Assembly: GCA_037481615.1 (NCBI GenBank)
Contig: JBBFLI010000002.1
DNA length: 64,000 nt
Reading direction: 5' to 3' (one strand)
Source: SpSt-501 sp037481615
GTDB taxonomy: Bacteria; Desulfobacterota; Desulfobacteria; Desulfobacterales; SpSt-501
Both the position numbers and the translations under genes were made by a program. The notes beneath the pieces are model-generated. The model saw only the letters and a list, made by a program, of their open reading frames with translations, did not search any database and was not told the DNA's origin. Positions 44,167 to 53,602 of this stretch are shown piece after piece. Positions within the stretch are counted from its first letter, which is position 1; every line of letters begins with the position of its first letter.

Positions 44167-44796
44167 ATGGACTGGAATGCCGAACACGGAATCGTTCTCG
44201 GCCTCTGGGCCCTCTGGTGCCTCCTGCACAGCGTGCTCGTGGACCCGGCGGTCACCTCGCGGCTCGAAAAGAGGCGGGGAGACCTCTTCGCCTTCTACCG
44301 CCCGGCCTACAACCTCTTTTCCCTGCTGACCGTGCTCCCGCTGGCGGGCTGGACGCTGGCGATCGATTCCGCGCCGGTCCTGCGCTGGAGCGGGCCGTTG
44401 CGCCTCGTTCAGGCCTGCCTGCTCGCCGCCGCGGTTTTTCTCTTCGCCGCCGGGGCGCGGGAGTACCCGCTCCGGGACTTTCTGGGGATCCCCGGGGGGC
44501 CGCGCAAGGAAAAAGAGGGGCGGAGGCTCGCCACCCGCGGCATCCTGGGCGCGATCCGGCATCCCTGGTACGCGGGGGGCATCCTGCTGCTCTGGGCGCG
44601 GGAGGCGGGCGTCTTCGGGCTGGCCTGGAACCTGCTTCTCAGCGCCTACTTCGTCGCCGGCGCCTTTCACGAGGAACACACGCTTCTCGAGCTACACGGG
44701 GAGGCCTACCGCCGCTACCGCGGGGAGGTCTCCATGTTCTTTCCGTGGAAATGGCTTCGCCGCAGGATGAAACGCAACGCCGGCACCGGCGCCTGA
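44167..44796 (+). CDS. Membrane methyltransferase-like protein (NnrU/isoprenylcysteine methyltransferase fold)
   Basis: 209 aa with about four transmembrane helices. The C-terminal signature RHPWYAGG...FHEEHTLLELHGEAYRRY matches the SAM-binding end of the phospholipid/isoprenylcysteine/NnrU-type methyltransferase superfamily. Substrate unknown; a small thiol or lipid amine are options. Single gene, convergent with the P-type ATPase. Confidence 0.82.
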   Translation: MDWNAEHGIVLGLWALWCLLHSVLVDPAVTSRLEKRRGDLFAFYRPAYNLFSLLTVLPLAGWTLAIDSAPVLRWSGPLRLVQACLLAAAVFLFAAGAREYPLRDFLGIPGGPRKEKEGRRLATRGILGAIRHPWYAGGILLLWAREAGVFGLAWNLLLSAYFVAGAFHEEHTLLELHGEAYRRYRGEVSMFFPWKWLRRRMKRNAGTGA

Positions 44797-44827
44797 ACCC
44801 CGCGGCCGTGCTTCCCCGGCGCGTCGC

Positions 44828-47542
44828 TCAACGCCGGCGCGCCGCCGAGCGGCGGCGCAGCGCCTTCTCCGCGCCCACGACCAGGCTCACAACGAGGCTG
44901 CAGCCGAGGACGAGCAGCCAGTCGGAGAGGCCCATGGGGCGGGTACCGAAGATGCGGTTCAGGATCGGCACGCAGGTGAAGGCGACCTGCAGCGCGGACA
45001 TCGCCAGGACCCCGCCCCAGAACCAGCGGTTCGAGAACCAGCCGAGCTCCCGCACCGGCCGCGTGAGCGAGCGGCAGTTGAAGAGATAGGCCGTCTCGCC
45101 GAAGACGATCAGGTTCACGGCGAGCGTGCGCGCGAGCTCCACCTCGTCCCCGCGGAGCACGGCGAGCTTGAAGAGCCCGAAGGCCCCGGCCATCAGGAGC
45201 AGGCTCACGATCGCGATGCGCGAAAGCAACGCCGGCCCGAGGATGGGCTCGTCCGCGTCCCGCGGGGGGCGCTGCATGATCCCCGGCTCCTTGGGCTCGA
45301 AGGCGAGCGTGAGCCCCAGGAGCACCGCCGTCGTCATGTTGATCCAGAGGACCTGGAGCGGCAGCACGGGGAGATCGAGCCCCAGAAAGACGGCCACCAT
45401 GAGGGCGAGCGACTCCCCGCCGTTCGTGGGCAGCGTCCAGGTGATGAACTTGGTCAGGTTGTCGAAGACGCCGCGTCCCTCCTCCACGGCGGCCTCGATC
45501 GTCGCGAAGTTGTCGTCGGTGAGGATCATGTCCGCCGCCTCCTTGGAGACCTCGGTGCCGTTGATCCCCATGGCGATGCCGATGTCGGCTTTCTTCAAGG
45601 CGGGGGCGTCGTTCACGCCGTCGCCGGTCATGGCGACCACGTGGCGCCTGCGTTGCAGCGCCTCGACGAGCCGCAGTTTCTGCTCCGGGGAGACGCGCGC
45701 GAAGACCGCGGTGTGCTCGGCCGCCTCGTCGAGCTCGGCGCCGGAGAGCCGGGCGAGTTCCTTCCCCGTCAGCACCTCCCGGTCGTGCAGCGGGCAGGCC
45801 GCGCCGCACAGGCCGAGCTGTCGGGCGATCGCCGCCGCCGTCCCGGCGTGATCGCCGGTGATCATCTTCACCCGGATCCCCGCCTCCTGGCACTGCCGCA
45901 CGGCGCGCGCCGCTTCCGGGCGCGGCGGGTCGATCATGCCGAAGAGCCCCAGGAACTCGAGCCCCTCCTGCAGGTCCTCGTGCCGGATCCGCACGCTGCC
46001 CGGCGGCATTTCCTTGCGCGCGCAGGCGAGCACCCGCAGGCCGGAGGCGGCCAGGCGGTCCGCGGCCGCGTGGAGTTCGGCCGGGTCGCCGATCTCGCGC
46101 CCGCCGCCCGCACCGCGGCGGGTGCCGCAGTCGAGGCAGAGGCTCTCGACCGAGCCCTTCACGTAGACCACAGGCGGCTTCCCGGGCCCGGCGTCGTGGA
46201 GGGTCGCCATGTACTGGCGGGCGGACTCGAAGGGGATCGCGTCGATGCGCGGCAGGTCCCGACCCGTCAGTTCGGGATCGATCCCGGCCTTGCGCGCGGC
46301 GACGAGAAGGGCCCCCTCCGTGGGGTCGCCCTCGATCCGGAAACCTTCGGCGGTCTCGAGCAGATGGGCGTCGTTGCAGAGGACGCCCGCGACGAGCAGC
46401 TCGGCGAGCGCCCGGTTCTCCGGCGGAGGCGGCGCGCCATCGAGCGCCCGGATCTCGCCCCGCGGGGCGTAGCCGACCCCCGTCACCTCGTAGTCCGCGC
46501 CCGCGGCGTAGAGGGCGGTCACGGTCATCTGGTTCCGGGTAAGGGTTCCGGTCTTGTCCGAGCAGATGACCGTCGTGCCGCCCAGGGTCTCGACCGCGGG
46601 GAGCTTGCGGATGATCGCGTTGCGCCGCGCCATGCGCGCGACCCCGATGGCGAGCGTGATCGTGAGCGCGGCGGGCAGCCCTTCGGGGATCGCGCTCACG
46701 GCGAGGGCGACGGCGGCCATGAACATATCGACCCAGTAGTGCCCGTGGAGGGTGCCGGCGGCGAAGGTGACCGCGGAGAGCCCGAGGATCACCCAAAGGA
46801 GCAGGCGGCTGAAACGCTCGATTTTCCGGGTGAGCGGGGTGGCCATGACTTCGGCCGTGGCGATCAGGCGGTTGATGCGGCCGATTTCGGAGCGGTCGCC
46901 GGTGGCGACCACGAGCCCCTTCGCCGCTCCGTGGATGACGAGCGTCGAGGAGAACGCCATGGAGTGGCGGTCGCCGAGCACCGTCTCCGCCTCTACGGGC
47001 TCCTCCGTCTTGGTGACCGGGAGGCTCTCCCCCGTCAGGGCGCTCTCGTCCACGCGGAACTCGCGGCACTCGAAGAGCCGCAGGTCCGCCGGCACCTTGT
47101 CGCCCGACTGCAGCAGGACCACGTCGCCGGGGACGAGCTCCTCGGCGGGGATCCGCCGCTTTTCGCCGGAGCGCACGACGAGCGCGGTCGCCGTCATGGC
47201 CCGCTGGAGGGCCTCGATCGCCCGTAGGGCCTTCGACTCCTGGACGAAACCGATGACCGCGTTCACGACGACGACGGCGAGGATCACGGCGGAGTCGAGC
47301 CACTCGCCGAGCGCGGCCGTGACCGCCGCGGCCGCGAGCAGGATGAGGACGAGCGGCTGGTGGAACTGCAGGAGAAAGCGCATCAACGGCCCGTGGGTCT
47401 TGAACGGGCTCAGCCGGTTGTCCCCGAAGCGCCTCCGGCGCTCCTCGGCCTCCTCAGGGGAGAGCCCCCGTTCCCGGTCGCTCCGCAGTCCCGCTGCGAC
47501 CTCTTCGATCCTCATGCCGTGCCAGGGTTTTTCCTCGAGCAT
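44828..47542 (-). CDS. P-type cation-transporting ATPase (P2-like)
   Basis: 904 aa with about ten membrane helices. Phosphorylation site DKTGTLTRNQ, TGES in the actuator domain (ESALTGESLPV), KGSVE nucleotide site, GDGVNDAPALKKADIG hinge. TM4 carries PEGLPA as in Ca/Na/H pumps. TM6 reads INMTTAVLLGLTLAFEP, with Ala where the Ca-pump Asp sits, so the ion is uncertain. An N-terminal cation-ATPase domain (WHGMRIEEVAAGL) is present. The ATG at 47542 is used because it starts that domain and has AGGTGG upstream. Confidence 0.92.
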   Translation of the reverse strand: MLEEKPWHGMRIEEVAAGLRSDRERGLSPEEAEERRRRFGDNRLSPFKTHGPLMRFLLQFHQPLVLILLAAAAVTAALGEWLDSAVILAVVVVNAVIGFVQESKALRAIEALQRAMTATALVVRSGEKRRIPAEELVPGDVVLLQSGDKVPADLRLFECREFRVDESALTGESLPVTKTEEPVEAETVLGDRHSMAFSSTLVIHGAAKGLVVATGDRSEIGRINRLIATAEVMATPLTRKIERFSRLLLWVILGLSAVTFAAGTLHGHYWVDMFMAAVALAVSAIPEGLPAALTITLAIGVARMARRNAIIRKLPAVETLGGTTVICSDKTGTLTRNQMTVTALYAAGADYEVTGVGYAPRGEIRALDGAPPPPENRALAELLVAGVLCNDAHLLETAEGFRIEGDPTEGALLVAARKAGIDPELTGRDLPRIDAIPFESARQYMATLHDAGPGKPPVVYVKGSVESLCLDCGTRRGAGGGREIGDPAELHAAADRLAASGLRVLACARKEMPPGSVRIRHEDLQEGLEFLGLFGMIDPPRPEAARAVRQCQEAGIRVKMITGDHAGTAAAIARQLGLCGAACPLHDREVLTGKELARLSGAELDEAAEHTAVFARVSPEQKLRLVEALQRRRHVVAMTGDGVNDAPALKKADIGIAMGINGTEVSKEAADMILTDDNFATIEAAVEEGRGVFDNLTKFITWTLPTNGGESLALMVAVFLGLDLPVLPLQVLWINMTTAVLLGLTLAFEPKEPGIMQRPPRDADEPILGPALLSRIAIVSLLLMAGAFGLFKLAVLRGDEVELARTLAVNLIVFGETAYLFNCRSLTRPVRELGWFSNRWFWGGVLAMSALQVAFTCVPILNRIFGTRPMGLSDWLLVLGCSLVVSLVVGAEKALRRRSAARRR

Positions 47543-47664
47543 TCCCCACCTCGTCTTCGCGGAATCGGGCTCGTCTTCGAACGAGCGATGATTACCATCC
47601 CCCCATATCAGGCCCGGTGCCGTTCTCAAATACCGGGATCCCCGAAAAAAGGAGGAAGCACCCG

Positions 47665-48186
47665 ATGCGCTTGCAGGGAAAAGAGGTCGCCTTTGTCGTC
47701 GCCGAGGGGGTCGAGGACCTCGAGTACTACGTGCCGCTCATGCGGCTCCAGGAAGAAGGGGCGCGGACGGTCACCGCCGCGCTGGAACCGGGGCCCGTGC
47801 GCGGGAAAAACGGGCTGATCGTGAAGCCCGAGGCGACGATCGCCGCCCTCGACCCCGGGCGACTGGACGGCCTGGTCGTCCCCGGGGGCTGGGCGCCGGA
47901 CCGGTTGCGGCGTTTCCCGGAGGTCACCGGGCTCGTGCGCGAACTGGACGCCCGCGGCCGCACGGTCGCCTTCATCTGCCACGGCGGCCAGGTCGCCATT
48001 TCGGCCGGCATCCTGCGCGGCCGCAAGGCCGGCGGCACCTCGGCCATCCGCGACGACCTGGTGAACGCCGGGGCGACCTGGGTCGACGCCCCCGCGTTCC
48101 GTGACGGAAACCGCGTCTGGGGCCGCGTCGTCGCCGACATTCCGGCCTTCTGCCGCGAACTCGTCGCCGCACTCGCCGGCGCCTGA
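47665..48186 (+). CDS. DJ-1/PfpI family protein
   Basis: 173 aa. Flavodoxin-like fold with the nucleophile elbow AFICHGGQVAIS (Cys then His), preceded by VVPGGWAPD. The family includes glyoxalases/deglycases and proteases. Start at 47665 with GGAGG 9 nt upstream. Single gene in this strand orientation. Confidence 0.92.
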   Translation: MRLQGKEVAFVVAEGVEDLEYYVPLMRLQEEGARTVTAALEPGPVRGKNGLIVKPEATIAALDPGRLDGLVVPGGWAPDRLRRFPEVTGLVRELDARGRTVAFICHGGQVAISAGILRGRKAGGTSAIRDDLVNAGATWVDAPAFRDGNRVWGRVVADIPAFCRELVAALAGA

Positions 48187-48301
48187 GCTCGCCGGAAGCC
48201 CGCGCGGTAAAGTTTTTCCGGAAAGGGGCCGAAAACAGCTCTGCGAAATCCTGCTCCCGCCGTGCGCCGCACGCCGGGACGAGCCATTCCGGGGAGAGCC
48301 T

Positions 48302-48577
48302 ATGAGCGCGGCAACGAGTTGCGGCCAGTGCAAATTCTGGGTGGAGACGGGCGGCACCGACGAGGGGCTGGTCGGCGAGTGCCGTCACCACGCCCCTTCA
48401 CCCGGGCTAATCGACGGCGCCGGGGGGGGGGCGTTGCGTTTCGCCGTCTGGCCGGTCACCCGCGAAAACGACTGGTGCGGCCGGTTCGAGGAGCGGGGCC
48501 TCGCCAACCACGAGATCCTCGAGCGCGTCGCCCTGATCGAAAAGATGGAAGCCGAGCGCAAAGCGCGCGCCCGCTGA
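48302..48577 (+). CDS. Small Cys-containing hypothetical protein
   Basis: 91 aa. CGQCKFW near the N-terminus, GECRHHAPSP around residue 26 and DWCGRFE near 58, a four-Cys pattern (CX2C..C..C) suggesting a bound metal or Fe-S cluster. The C-terminus is a charged helix. No function assigned; start has a weak GGGGAG upstream. Confidence 0.7.
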   Translation: MSAATSCGQCKFWVETGGTDEGLVGECRHHAPSPGLIDGAGGGALRFAVWPVTRENDWCGRFEERGLANHEILERVALIEKMEAERKARAR

Positions 48578-48581
48578 TTGC

Positions 48582-50333
48582 TCAAGACGCCTTTCCCGCA
48601 GACAGCCCGCCGAGATCGAGCACGCTCGTGAGCTGCGCCGTCAGCGGATGATCCGGGAGGCGGCCGAGGTCGCGGGCGGCCGCGGCGGAAAAGCGCGCCC
48701 GCGCGCGCCGCAGCAGGCGCCGGGGGTTTGCGGCCGGCCGTAACGCGACCTGCAGGGCGGTGAAGCTCAACAGCCCGACGAGGACCGTCGCCCAGAAGCC
48801 GTGGGTGAAATAATCCCCGGGCAGGATGCGTCCTGCGAAAAACGAGACCACCGTCTCCCCGCCGATCCAGAGGAGCATCCCCACGACCGGCGCATTGAAG
48901 AGCGCCTGCACCGGCCAGGCGCTGAAACGCCGCGCGGTCTCGGCGAGGACCTCCTCGAGCACCCCCGGAAAGCGCGCGAGCAGGGGGGCGACGCAGCGCT
49001 CCGCCACCTCGTCGGGCAGCCGCGCTTCCCGCGCCGACGGGTCGAAGCCGCCCTCGACGAGGCGGCCGGCGGCCTCCGGCCAGCCCGCGAGCAGCCGTAT
49101 CCGGAAAATCCTCACGGCTTCCCCCACCGCGGCGGGCGGGTCCCCGAGGGGCGTTCGCGCGGCGCGCCGCCGGGAGGCTGCGAACCGCCACGGCGCCAGG
49201 CGGCCGAGAATCCCCTCCCCCGGCCCCGAAAGGCGGGTCCAGAGCAGAAGCAGCCAGCCCAGGGGACCCGACCAGGCGGCGGCGAGCTTCCGCTGCAGCA
49301 AGGCCGCCGCCTCGCCGGCGCCGAAACCCTCCCCGCCCTCGAGGGCCGCGAGCGCCGCCTGCAGGCCCTCGCCCTGCGCCCGCTCGAGGGCGGCGCGCGC
49401 GGCCGCAAGCGGCTCGCGATGGGCCTCCAGGGCGGCGTTCACCTCGTCGAAGAGGGCATCCCGCAGGCGGGCGGCGTTCTCCCGCCGACGGGCGGCGCGC
49501 GCGGGCCCGCCCGCCGCGGCCGCGGCCAGGCGGTTCCGGAGGTCCGCGAAACGGTCGTAGCCGTGACGCGGACCGGCCGCGGGATCCCAGGCCGGGTCCC
49601 GCAGGTGCCGCCGGGCGCTGACCGCGAGCGGCTCCCCCGGCGCCCGGCCCCACGAGGCGGAAAGGTGGGCACGGAAATCGGGCAGAACCGTCCGGCGGCA
49701 GTCGTCCTCGTCCAGGCGGTCGCACTTGTTCACCACGATCGCCACCGAGAGGCCGTCGAAGCGCCGCACCAGCGGCTCCAAGCGATCGACGGCGTCGCGG
49801 CGGCGGGGGTTTTCGGCGTCGAAGACGCACAGGAGGACGTCCGCCTGTTCGACGGCGTTTTCGACGGCGGTCCGGTGTCGGCCGGCACCGACCGAATCCG
49901 TGTCCGGGGTGTCGACGAGGATCATCCCGGCGGGGAGCCCGTCGGCGCAGACGACCTCGGCGTCGCCCCCCACGGCAAGGGCGACTTGCTCCGCCTCCTC
50001 CCGGGAGGAGCCGAGGACCGTGACGCGCTCCGTGGTCGGCCGCCTCCGTCCCGCGGGGCTGAGCTCCTGCCCGCCGGCGAGGGCGTTCGCCAGCGTGGAC
50101 TTCCCCGCGCCGCACGGGCCGACCAGCACCACCCGCAGCGGACGCTCCCGCCGCTCCTCGATCGATCGCAGGCGACGCAGCGTCTCCGCGCACCGCTGCG
50201 CAAGCGCGATCGCGGGCGACCAGAGGGGGAGCCTTTCCAGCCGCGCCTGGAGGCCCAGGATTTCGGCGGCGATCGCCTCCAGACGGGCGGCGCCCTCGCC
50301 GGCGACCGCGCCGGTCGCCTCACGGCCCATCAT
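48582..50333 (-). CDS. Dynamin-like GTPase, second of a pair
   Basis: 583 aa. GTPase domain with P-loop GPCGAGKS near residue 72, DTPDTDS switch and NKCD specificity motif. A long helical region (about 270-440) and a hydrophobic hairpin near 475-540 suggest membrane association. No dynamin GED motif can be assigned from sequence alone. The reading frame starts 14 bp inside the end of the upstream GTPase gene, so the two are coupled and probably assemble together. Confidence 0.85.
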   Translation of the reverse strand: MMGREATGAVAGEGAARLEAIAAEILGLQARLERLPLWSPAIALAQRCAETLRRLRSIEERRERPLRVVLVGPCGAGKSTLANALAGGQELSPAGRRRPTTERVTVLGSSREEAEQVALAVGGDAEVVCADGLPAGMILVDTPDTDSVGAGRHRTAVENAVEQADVLLCVFDAENPRRRDAVDRLEPLVRRFDGLSVAIVVNKCDRLDEDDCRRTVLPDFRAHLSASWGRAPGEPLAVSARRHLRDPAWDPAAGPRHGYDRFADLRNRLAAAAAGGPARAARRRENAARLRDALFDEVNAALEAHREPLAAARAALERAQGEGLQAALAALEGGEGFGAGEAAALLQRKLAAAWSGPLGWLLLLWTRLSGPGEGILGRLAPWRFAASRRRAARTPLGDPPAAVGEAVRIFRIRLLAGWPEAAGRLVEGGFDPSAREARLPDEVAERCVAPLLARFPGVLEEVLAETARRFSAWPVQALFNAPVVGMLLWIGGETVVSFFAGRILPGDYFTHGFWATVLVGLLSFTALQVALRPAANPRRLLRRARARFSAAAARDLGRLPDHPLTAQLTSVLDLGGLSAGKAS

Positions 50334-52260
50334 CGCACCCGGCTCCCGGCCCGCCGCCCGGCGACAGGTCGGCGTCGATCGTGTCGGCCCGAGTCCGCCC
50401 CTCTGCGAGGATTTCCCCGAGCCGCCGCAACAGGGAGGCGGTGAGGTGCTCTTCGAGCACGGCCTGCAGCCGGGCGGAGGACTCCTCCAGCCAGCCGGCG
50501 GCGATGGGGGAGAGCATCTCCTCGAGCTGCCGGCGGTCGGCCTCCTTCAGGCCGTGGGTCACGGGGATGGCGACCAGCGCGTAGAGGTCCTTCGCCCCGA
50601 AGAGCCCCGCGAGCTTCACCTTGAGCGTGGCCCCCCCGACGGCGTCGCCGGTCGTGAGCACCCAGGTCACCGCGGCGGCGGCCGGCAGGACGTTCAGGGA
50701 GGCCCAGAAGGTCTGCAGGGTCTTTTCCCGGAGGCCCATGCGCGCACGGAAATGGCGGGCGATCCCCTCGAGGCGGCCCTCGGTTTCCGGCCCCACCCCG
50801 CCGATCTCCTCGCGCCGCGCGAGCACCGCGGCGAGCATCTCCCGGAAAGGCTTGCGGGAAAAATCGTCGAGCGCGGGCCGCATCGCGGCCGGCACGGCGA
50901 TCCTGGCGGCGCTCCCGCCCCCCCCCTCCGCCGCGATCGGGAGAAGCGGCTGGAGGATCTCCTGGTGGAGACCGGTCACGGCCGCCGCGAGATCTTCCTC
51001 GAGACGCCGGGCATAGGCCTGTTCCGGGTCCGGTGCGTCCCCTGCGGCGGAGGCCCTGCGTCCGCCGCCCTTGAACAGCCCCAGGACCGCGCGAAAGGGG
51101 AATTCGACGACCGCCCCCGCGCGGCGCATGAATTTCACCGCCGGGGGGTCGCCCGCCGCCCAGACGGCGGCGAAGCGCCGCACGACGGTCTCCATGGGAA
51201 AATGCGCGAGCGCACGGCGGATCGCCCGCCCCTGGGCCTGCAGGAGGGCCTCGCGGTAGCCCTCGAGCCGCTCGAGCTCCGCCCGCGCCCGGGCCGTGAA
51301 ATCCGCCGCCTGCCGCTCCACGTCGGCGAGAGTGGCGGCGTGGATCTCGCGGCGCAAGGCACCGGCGTCGATCCGGAGGAGCGTTTCCGCAAGCCCCGGC
51401 CCGCCGTCGTCGAGCGCCAAGACCCGGGGGGGGCGCCGCCCTTCGGCCACGCGGTTGTCCTCGTCGAGGCGGAAGCGCCCTGCGATCCAGGGGCCGAAAT
51501 CCTCCCCATAGAGGTTCCGGGCCACCGTTTGCGCGTGCTCCTCGACCTCCGCCGCCGTGTAACTCGCGTAGCAACGGTAGACGAGCAGACAGCGGCGGCG
51601 GCCGATTCCGGTCAGCATGCGGGCGATGAATTCGGTGTTGTCGCGGTTCGCGTAGGTCGCGTTGGTGAAGAGGTAGATCAGCAGGTCGGCGGCCTCGAGG
51701 GCCGCCTGGGCGGCCGGACGGTTCACGTATTCGCCCCGGCCGCCGGTGTCGAAGTCGGGGGTGTCGATCAGGATGACGGGAGGGGCGCCCGGGGCGGAGT
51801 GGACGAAACGCGGGTCGCCCGGCTCGAACAGTTCTTCCGGGGAGGCAAGCGGCCGGGGGGACGCCCCGAAGGGCTCGCCCAGGGCTTCGAGAAAGCCCCG
51901 GGTGGCGGCGAACGGGGGCGGGACGGCGAAGAGCACGCGGCGGTTCATCCCGGCGCGGGCGCCGACGGGCGAAAAGCTCCCGCCGGCGAGCGCATTGAAG
52001 AGCGTCGACTTGCCGGCCGAGCCCCCGCCGCAGATGGCCGCGACCAGCGGGAACCGGGGGTCGAAGCGGGCGAGAAGCCGACGGTCGATCGCCCGGCACC
52101 AGGGGTCGAGCTCGGCGCCGAGCGCCGGGTCGAGCGCCTCGAGCAGCTGCGGCAAGGTCCGCCGCAGCCGCTCGAGGCGGCGGTGCAAGGCATCCCCCCG
52201 CCGGGGGGGATGGCAGAACGATGCAGGGGCGGTCACCTCTTTCCTCCGGAGAGGCATCAT
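50320..52260 (-). CDS. Dynamin-like GTPase, first of a pair
   Basis: 646 aa. GTPase domain with GGGSAGKST (P-loop, near 77), DTPDFDTG, and an atypical specificity motif (no clear NKxD; LLVYRCYAS in its place). A helical stalk and a hydrophobic segment (about 540-590) follow. Tandem dynamin-like GTPases in bacteria remodel or repair membranes. Overlaps the second GTPase by 14 bp. The missing NKxD may mean one partner is a regulatory subunit. Confidence 0.82.
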   Translation of the reverse strand: MMPLRRKEVTAPASFCHPPRRGDALHRRLERLRRTLPQLLEALDPALGAELDPWCRAIDRRLLARFDPRFPLVAAICGGGSAGKSTLFNALAGGSFSPVGARAGMNRRVLFAVPPPFAATRGFLEALGEPFGASPRPLASPEELFEPGDPRFVHSAPGAPPVILIDTPDFDTGGRGEYVNRPAAQAALEAADLLIYLFTNATYANRDNTEFIARMLTGIGRRRCLLVYRCYASYTAAEVEEHAQTVARNLYGEDFGPWIAGRFRLDEDNRVAEGRRPPRVLALDDGGPGLAETLLRIDAGALRREIHAATLADVERQAADFTARARAELERLEGYREALLQAQGRAIRRALAHFPMETVVRRFAAVWAAGDPPAVKFMRRAGAVVEFPFRAVLGLFKGGGRRASAAGDAPDPEQAYARRLEEDLAAAVTGLHQEILQPLLPIAAEGGGGSAARIAVPAAMRPALDDFSRKPFREMLAAVLARREEIGGVGPETEGRLEGIARHFRARMGLREKTLQTFWASLNVLPAAAAVTWVLTTGDAVGGATLKVKLAGLFGAKDLYALVAIPVTHGLKEADRRQLEEMLSPIAAGWLEESSARLQAVLEEHLTASLLRRLGEILAEGRTRADTIDADLSPGGGPGAGCDDGP

Positions 52261-52381
52261 AGAACAGCCCGTCGGGCGACGCCACCCCCCCGGCGCGGCG
52301 GGGTGCCGGCCGTCATTTGCGGGCTTTCCGGCAACCGTGCTAAAAGGAAGGGACGACTTTTCCGGCGGAGAGGGACTTGCG

Positions 52382-53566
52382 GTGGATCGTTTCCTGAAGG
52401 CGCTCCGGGGGGCGGCGTGCCTGCTCCTGCTTTCTTGCCCCGCCGCCCAGGCTTACGATCTCATCGCCTGGGCCCGGGCCCGCCTGGCCCCGGAGGAGCC
52501 GCCGCCGCTTCCCTCCTCCGAGGGGTCCTTCCGGGTGGAGGTGCTGGCCGAGGGCCTGGAGAGCCCGTGGGCCGTCGTTCCCCTGCCGGACGGGCGGATA
52601 CTCATCACCGAGCGGCCGGGAAGGCTGCGGGTGTTCCGCGACGGCCGCCTCGAGCCCCAACCCCTTGCCGGCGTGCCTGCGGTCGCCTACCGCGGCCAGG
52701 GGGGCCTGCTCGACCTCACCCCGCATCCCGACCACCCCCGCACCCGCCGCCTTTTTCTCGCCTACACGGCGCAGGGGCCGGAGGGGATGAGAACGCAGGT
52801 CGCCTCCTTCGAGGAGGGAGAGGGCGGCCTGCGGGACATGAAGCTCGTCTTCCCCGGAGCCCCCGGAGGGGAGCAGCCGAAGCACTTCGGCTGCCGCCTC
52901 CGTTTCGGACACGACGGCAGGCTCTACATCACCCTCGGCGAGCGCGGCGAGGGCCGACGCGCCCAGGACCTCCGCGACCTGAACGGAAAGACCCTGCGGC
53001 TGAACGGGGACGGATCGATCCCGGAGGACAACCCCTTCGTCGGGCGAAGCGGGGCCCGCCCCGAAATCTTCACCTACGGCAACCGCAACAGCCAGGGCAT
53101 GGCCGTGCACCCCGAAACGGGCTGGATCTTCCAGACGGAACACGGTCCCTCCTGGAACGACGCCCCGGGCGGGGGGGACGAGGTCAATCTCGTGGTCGCC
53201 GGCGGCAATTACGGCTGGCCGCTCGTCCACCACCGCGAGCGGCGCGAGGGGACCCTCGCCCCGCTCGTCGAGTACACCCCCGCGCTGGCCCCCGCGGGAT
53301 GCACTTTCGTTCGGGGCCCCGCCTTTCCGCAATGGAAAGGCGACTTTCTCTTCGCCACGCTCGTCGGTCGGCGGCTGGTCCGCCTCAAACTCGAGGGGCC
53401 GCGGCCGGTGGGCCAGGAACACCTCCTGGTCGGCCGTTTCGGCAGGCTCCGGGATGTGGCCTGCGCTCCCGACGGGTCGATCTATGCGCTCACCTCGGAT
53501 ACCGACGCCTACGGCCCCGGGCGTGCAGGGGGCGACCGCCTTTTGCGGCTCGTCCCGGCCCGCTGA
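52382..53566 (+). CDS. PQQ-type sugar dehydrogenase (soluble glucose dehydrogenase fold)
   Basis: 394 aa. Signal peptide (about 1-23, ending SCPAAQA), then a six-bladed propeller with FRVEVLAEGLESPWAVVPLPDG, EQPKHFGCRLRFGHDGRLY, YGNRNSQGMAVHPETG and EHGP...GGDEVNLV. These motifs are typical of PQQ-dependent aldose sugar dehydrogenases. GTG start with GGAGAGGG upstream. No pqq biosynthesis genes in view, so the cofactor would have to come from elsewhere or the protein may act differently. Confidence 0.88.
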   Translation: MDRFLKALRGAACLLLLSCPAAQAYDLIAWARARLAPEEPPPLPSSEGSFRVEVLAEGLESPWAVVPLPDGRILITERPGRLRVFRDGRLEPQPLAGVPAVAYRGQGGLLDLTPHPDHPRTRRLFLAYTAQGPEGMRTQVASFEEGEGGLRDMKLVFPGAPGGEQPKHFGCRLRFGHDGRLYITLGERGEGRRAQDLRDLNGKTLRLNGDGSIPEDNPFVGRSGARPEIFTYGNRNSQGMAVHPETGWIFQTEHGPSWNDAPGGGDEVNLVVAGGNYGWPLVHHRERREGTLAPLVEYTPALAPAGCTFVRGPAFPQWKGDFLFATLVGRRLVRLKLEGPRPVGQEHLLVGRFGRLRDVACAPDGSIYALTSDTDAYGPGRAGGDRLLRLVPAR

Positions 53567-53602
53567 GGCTTCCCTCCCGGCCCGGGGAGGAGACCGGAGA
53601 CG

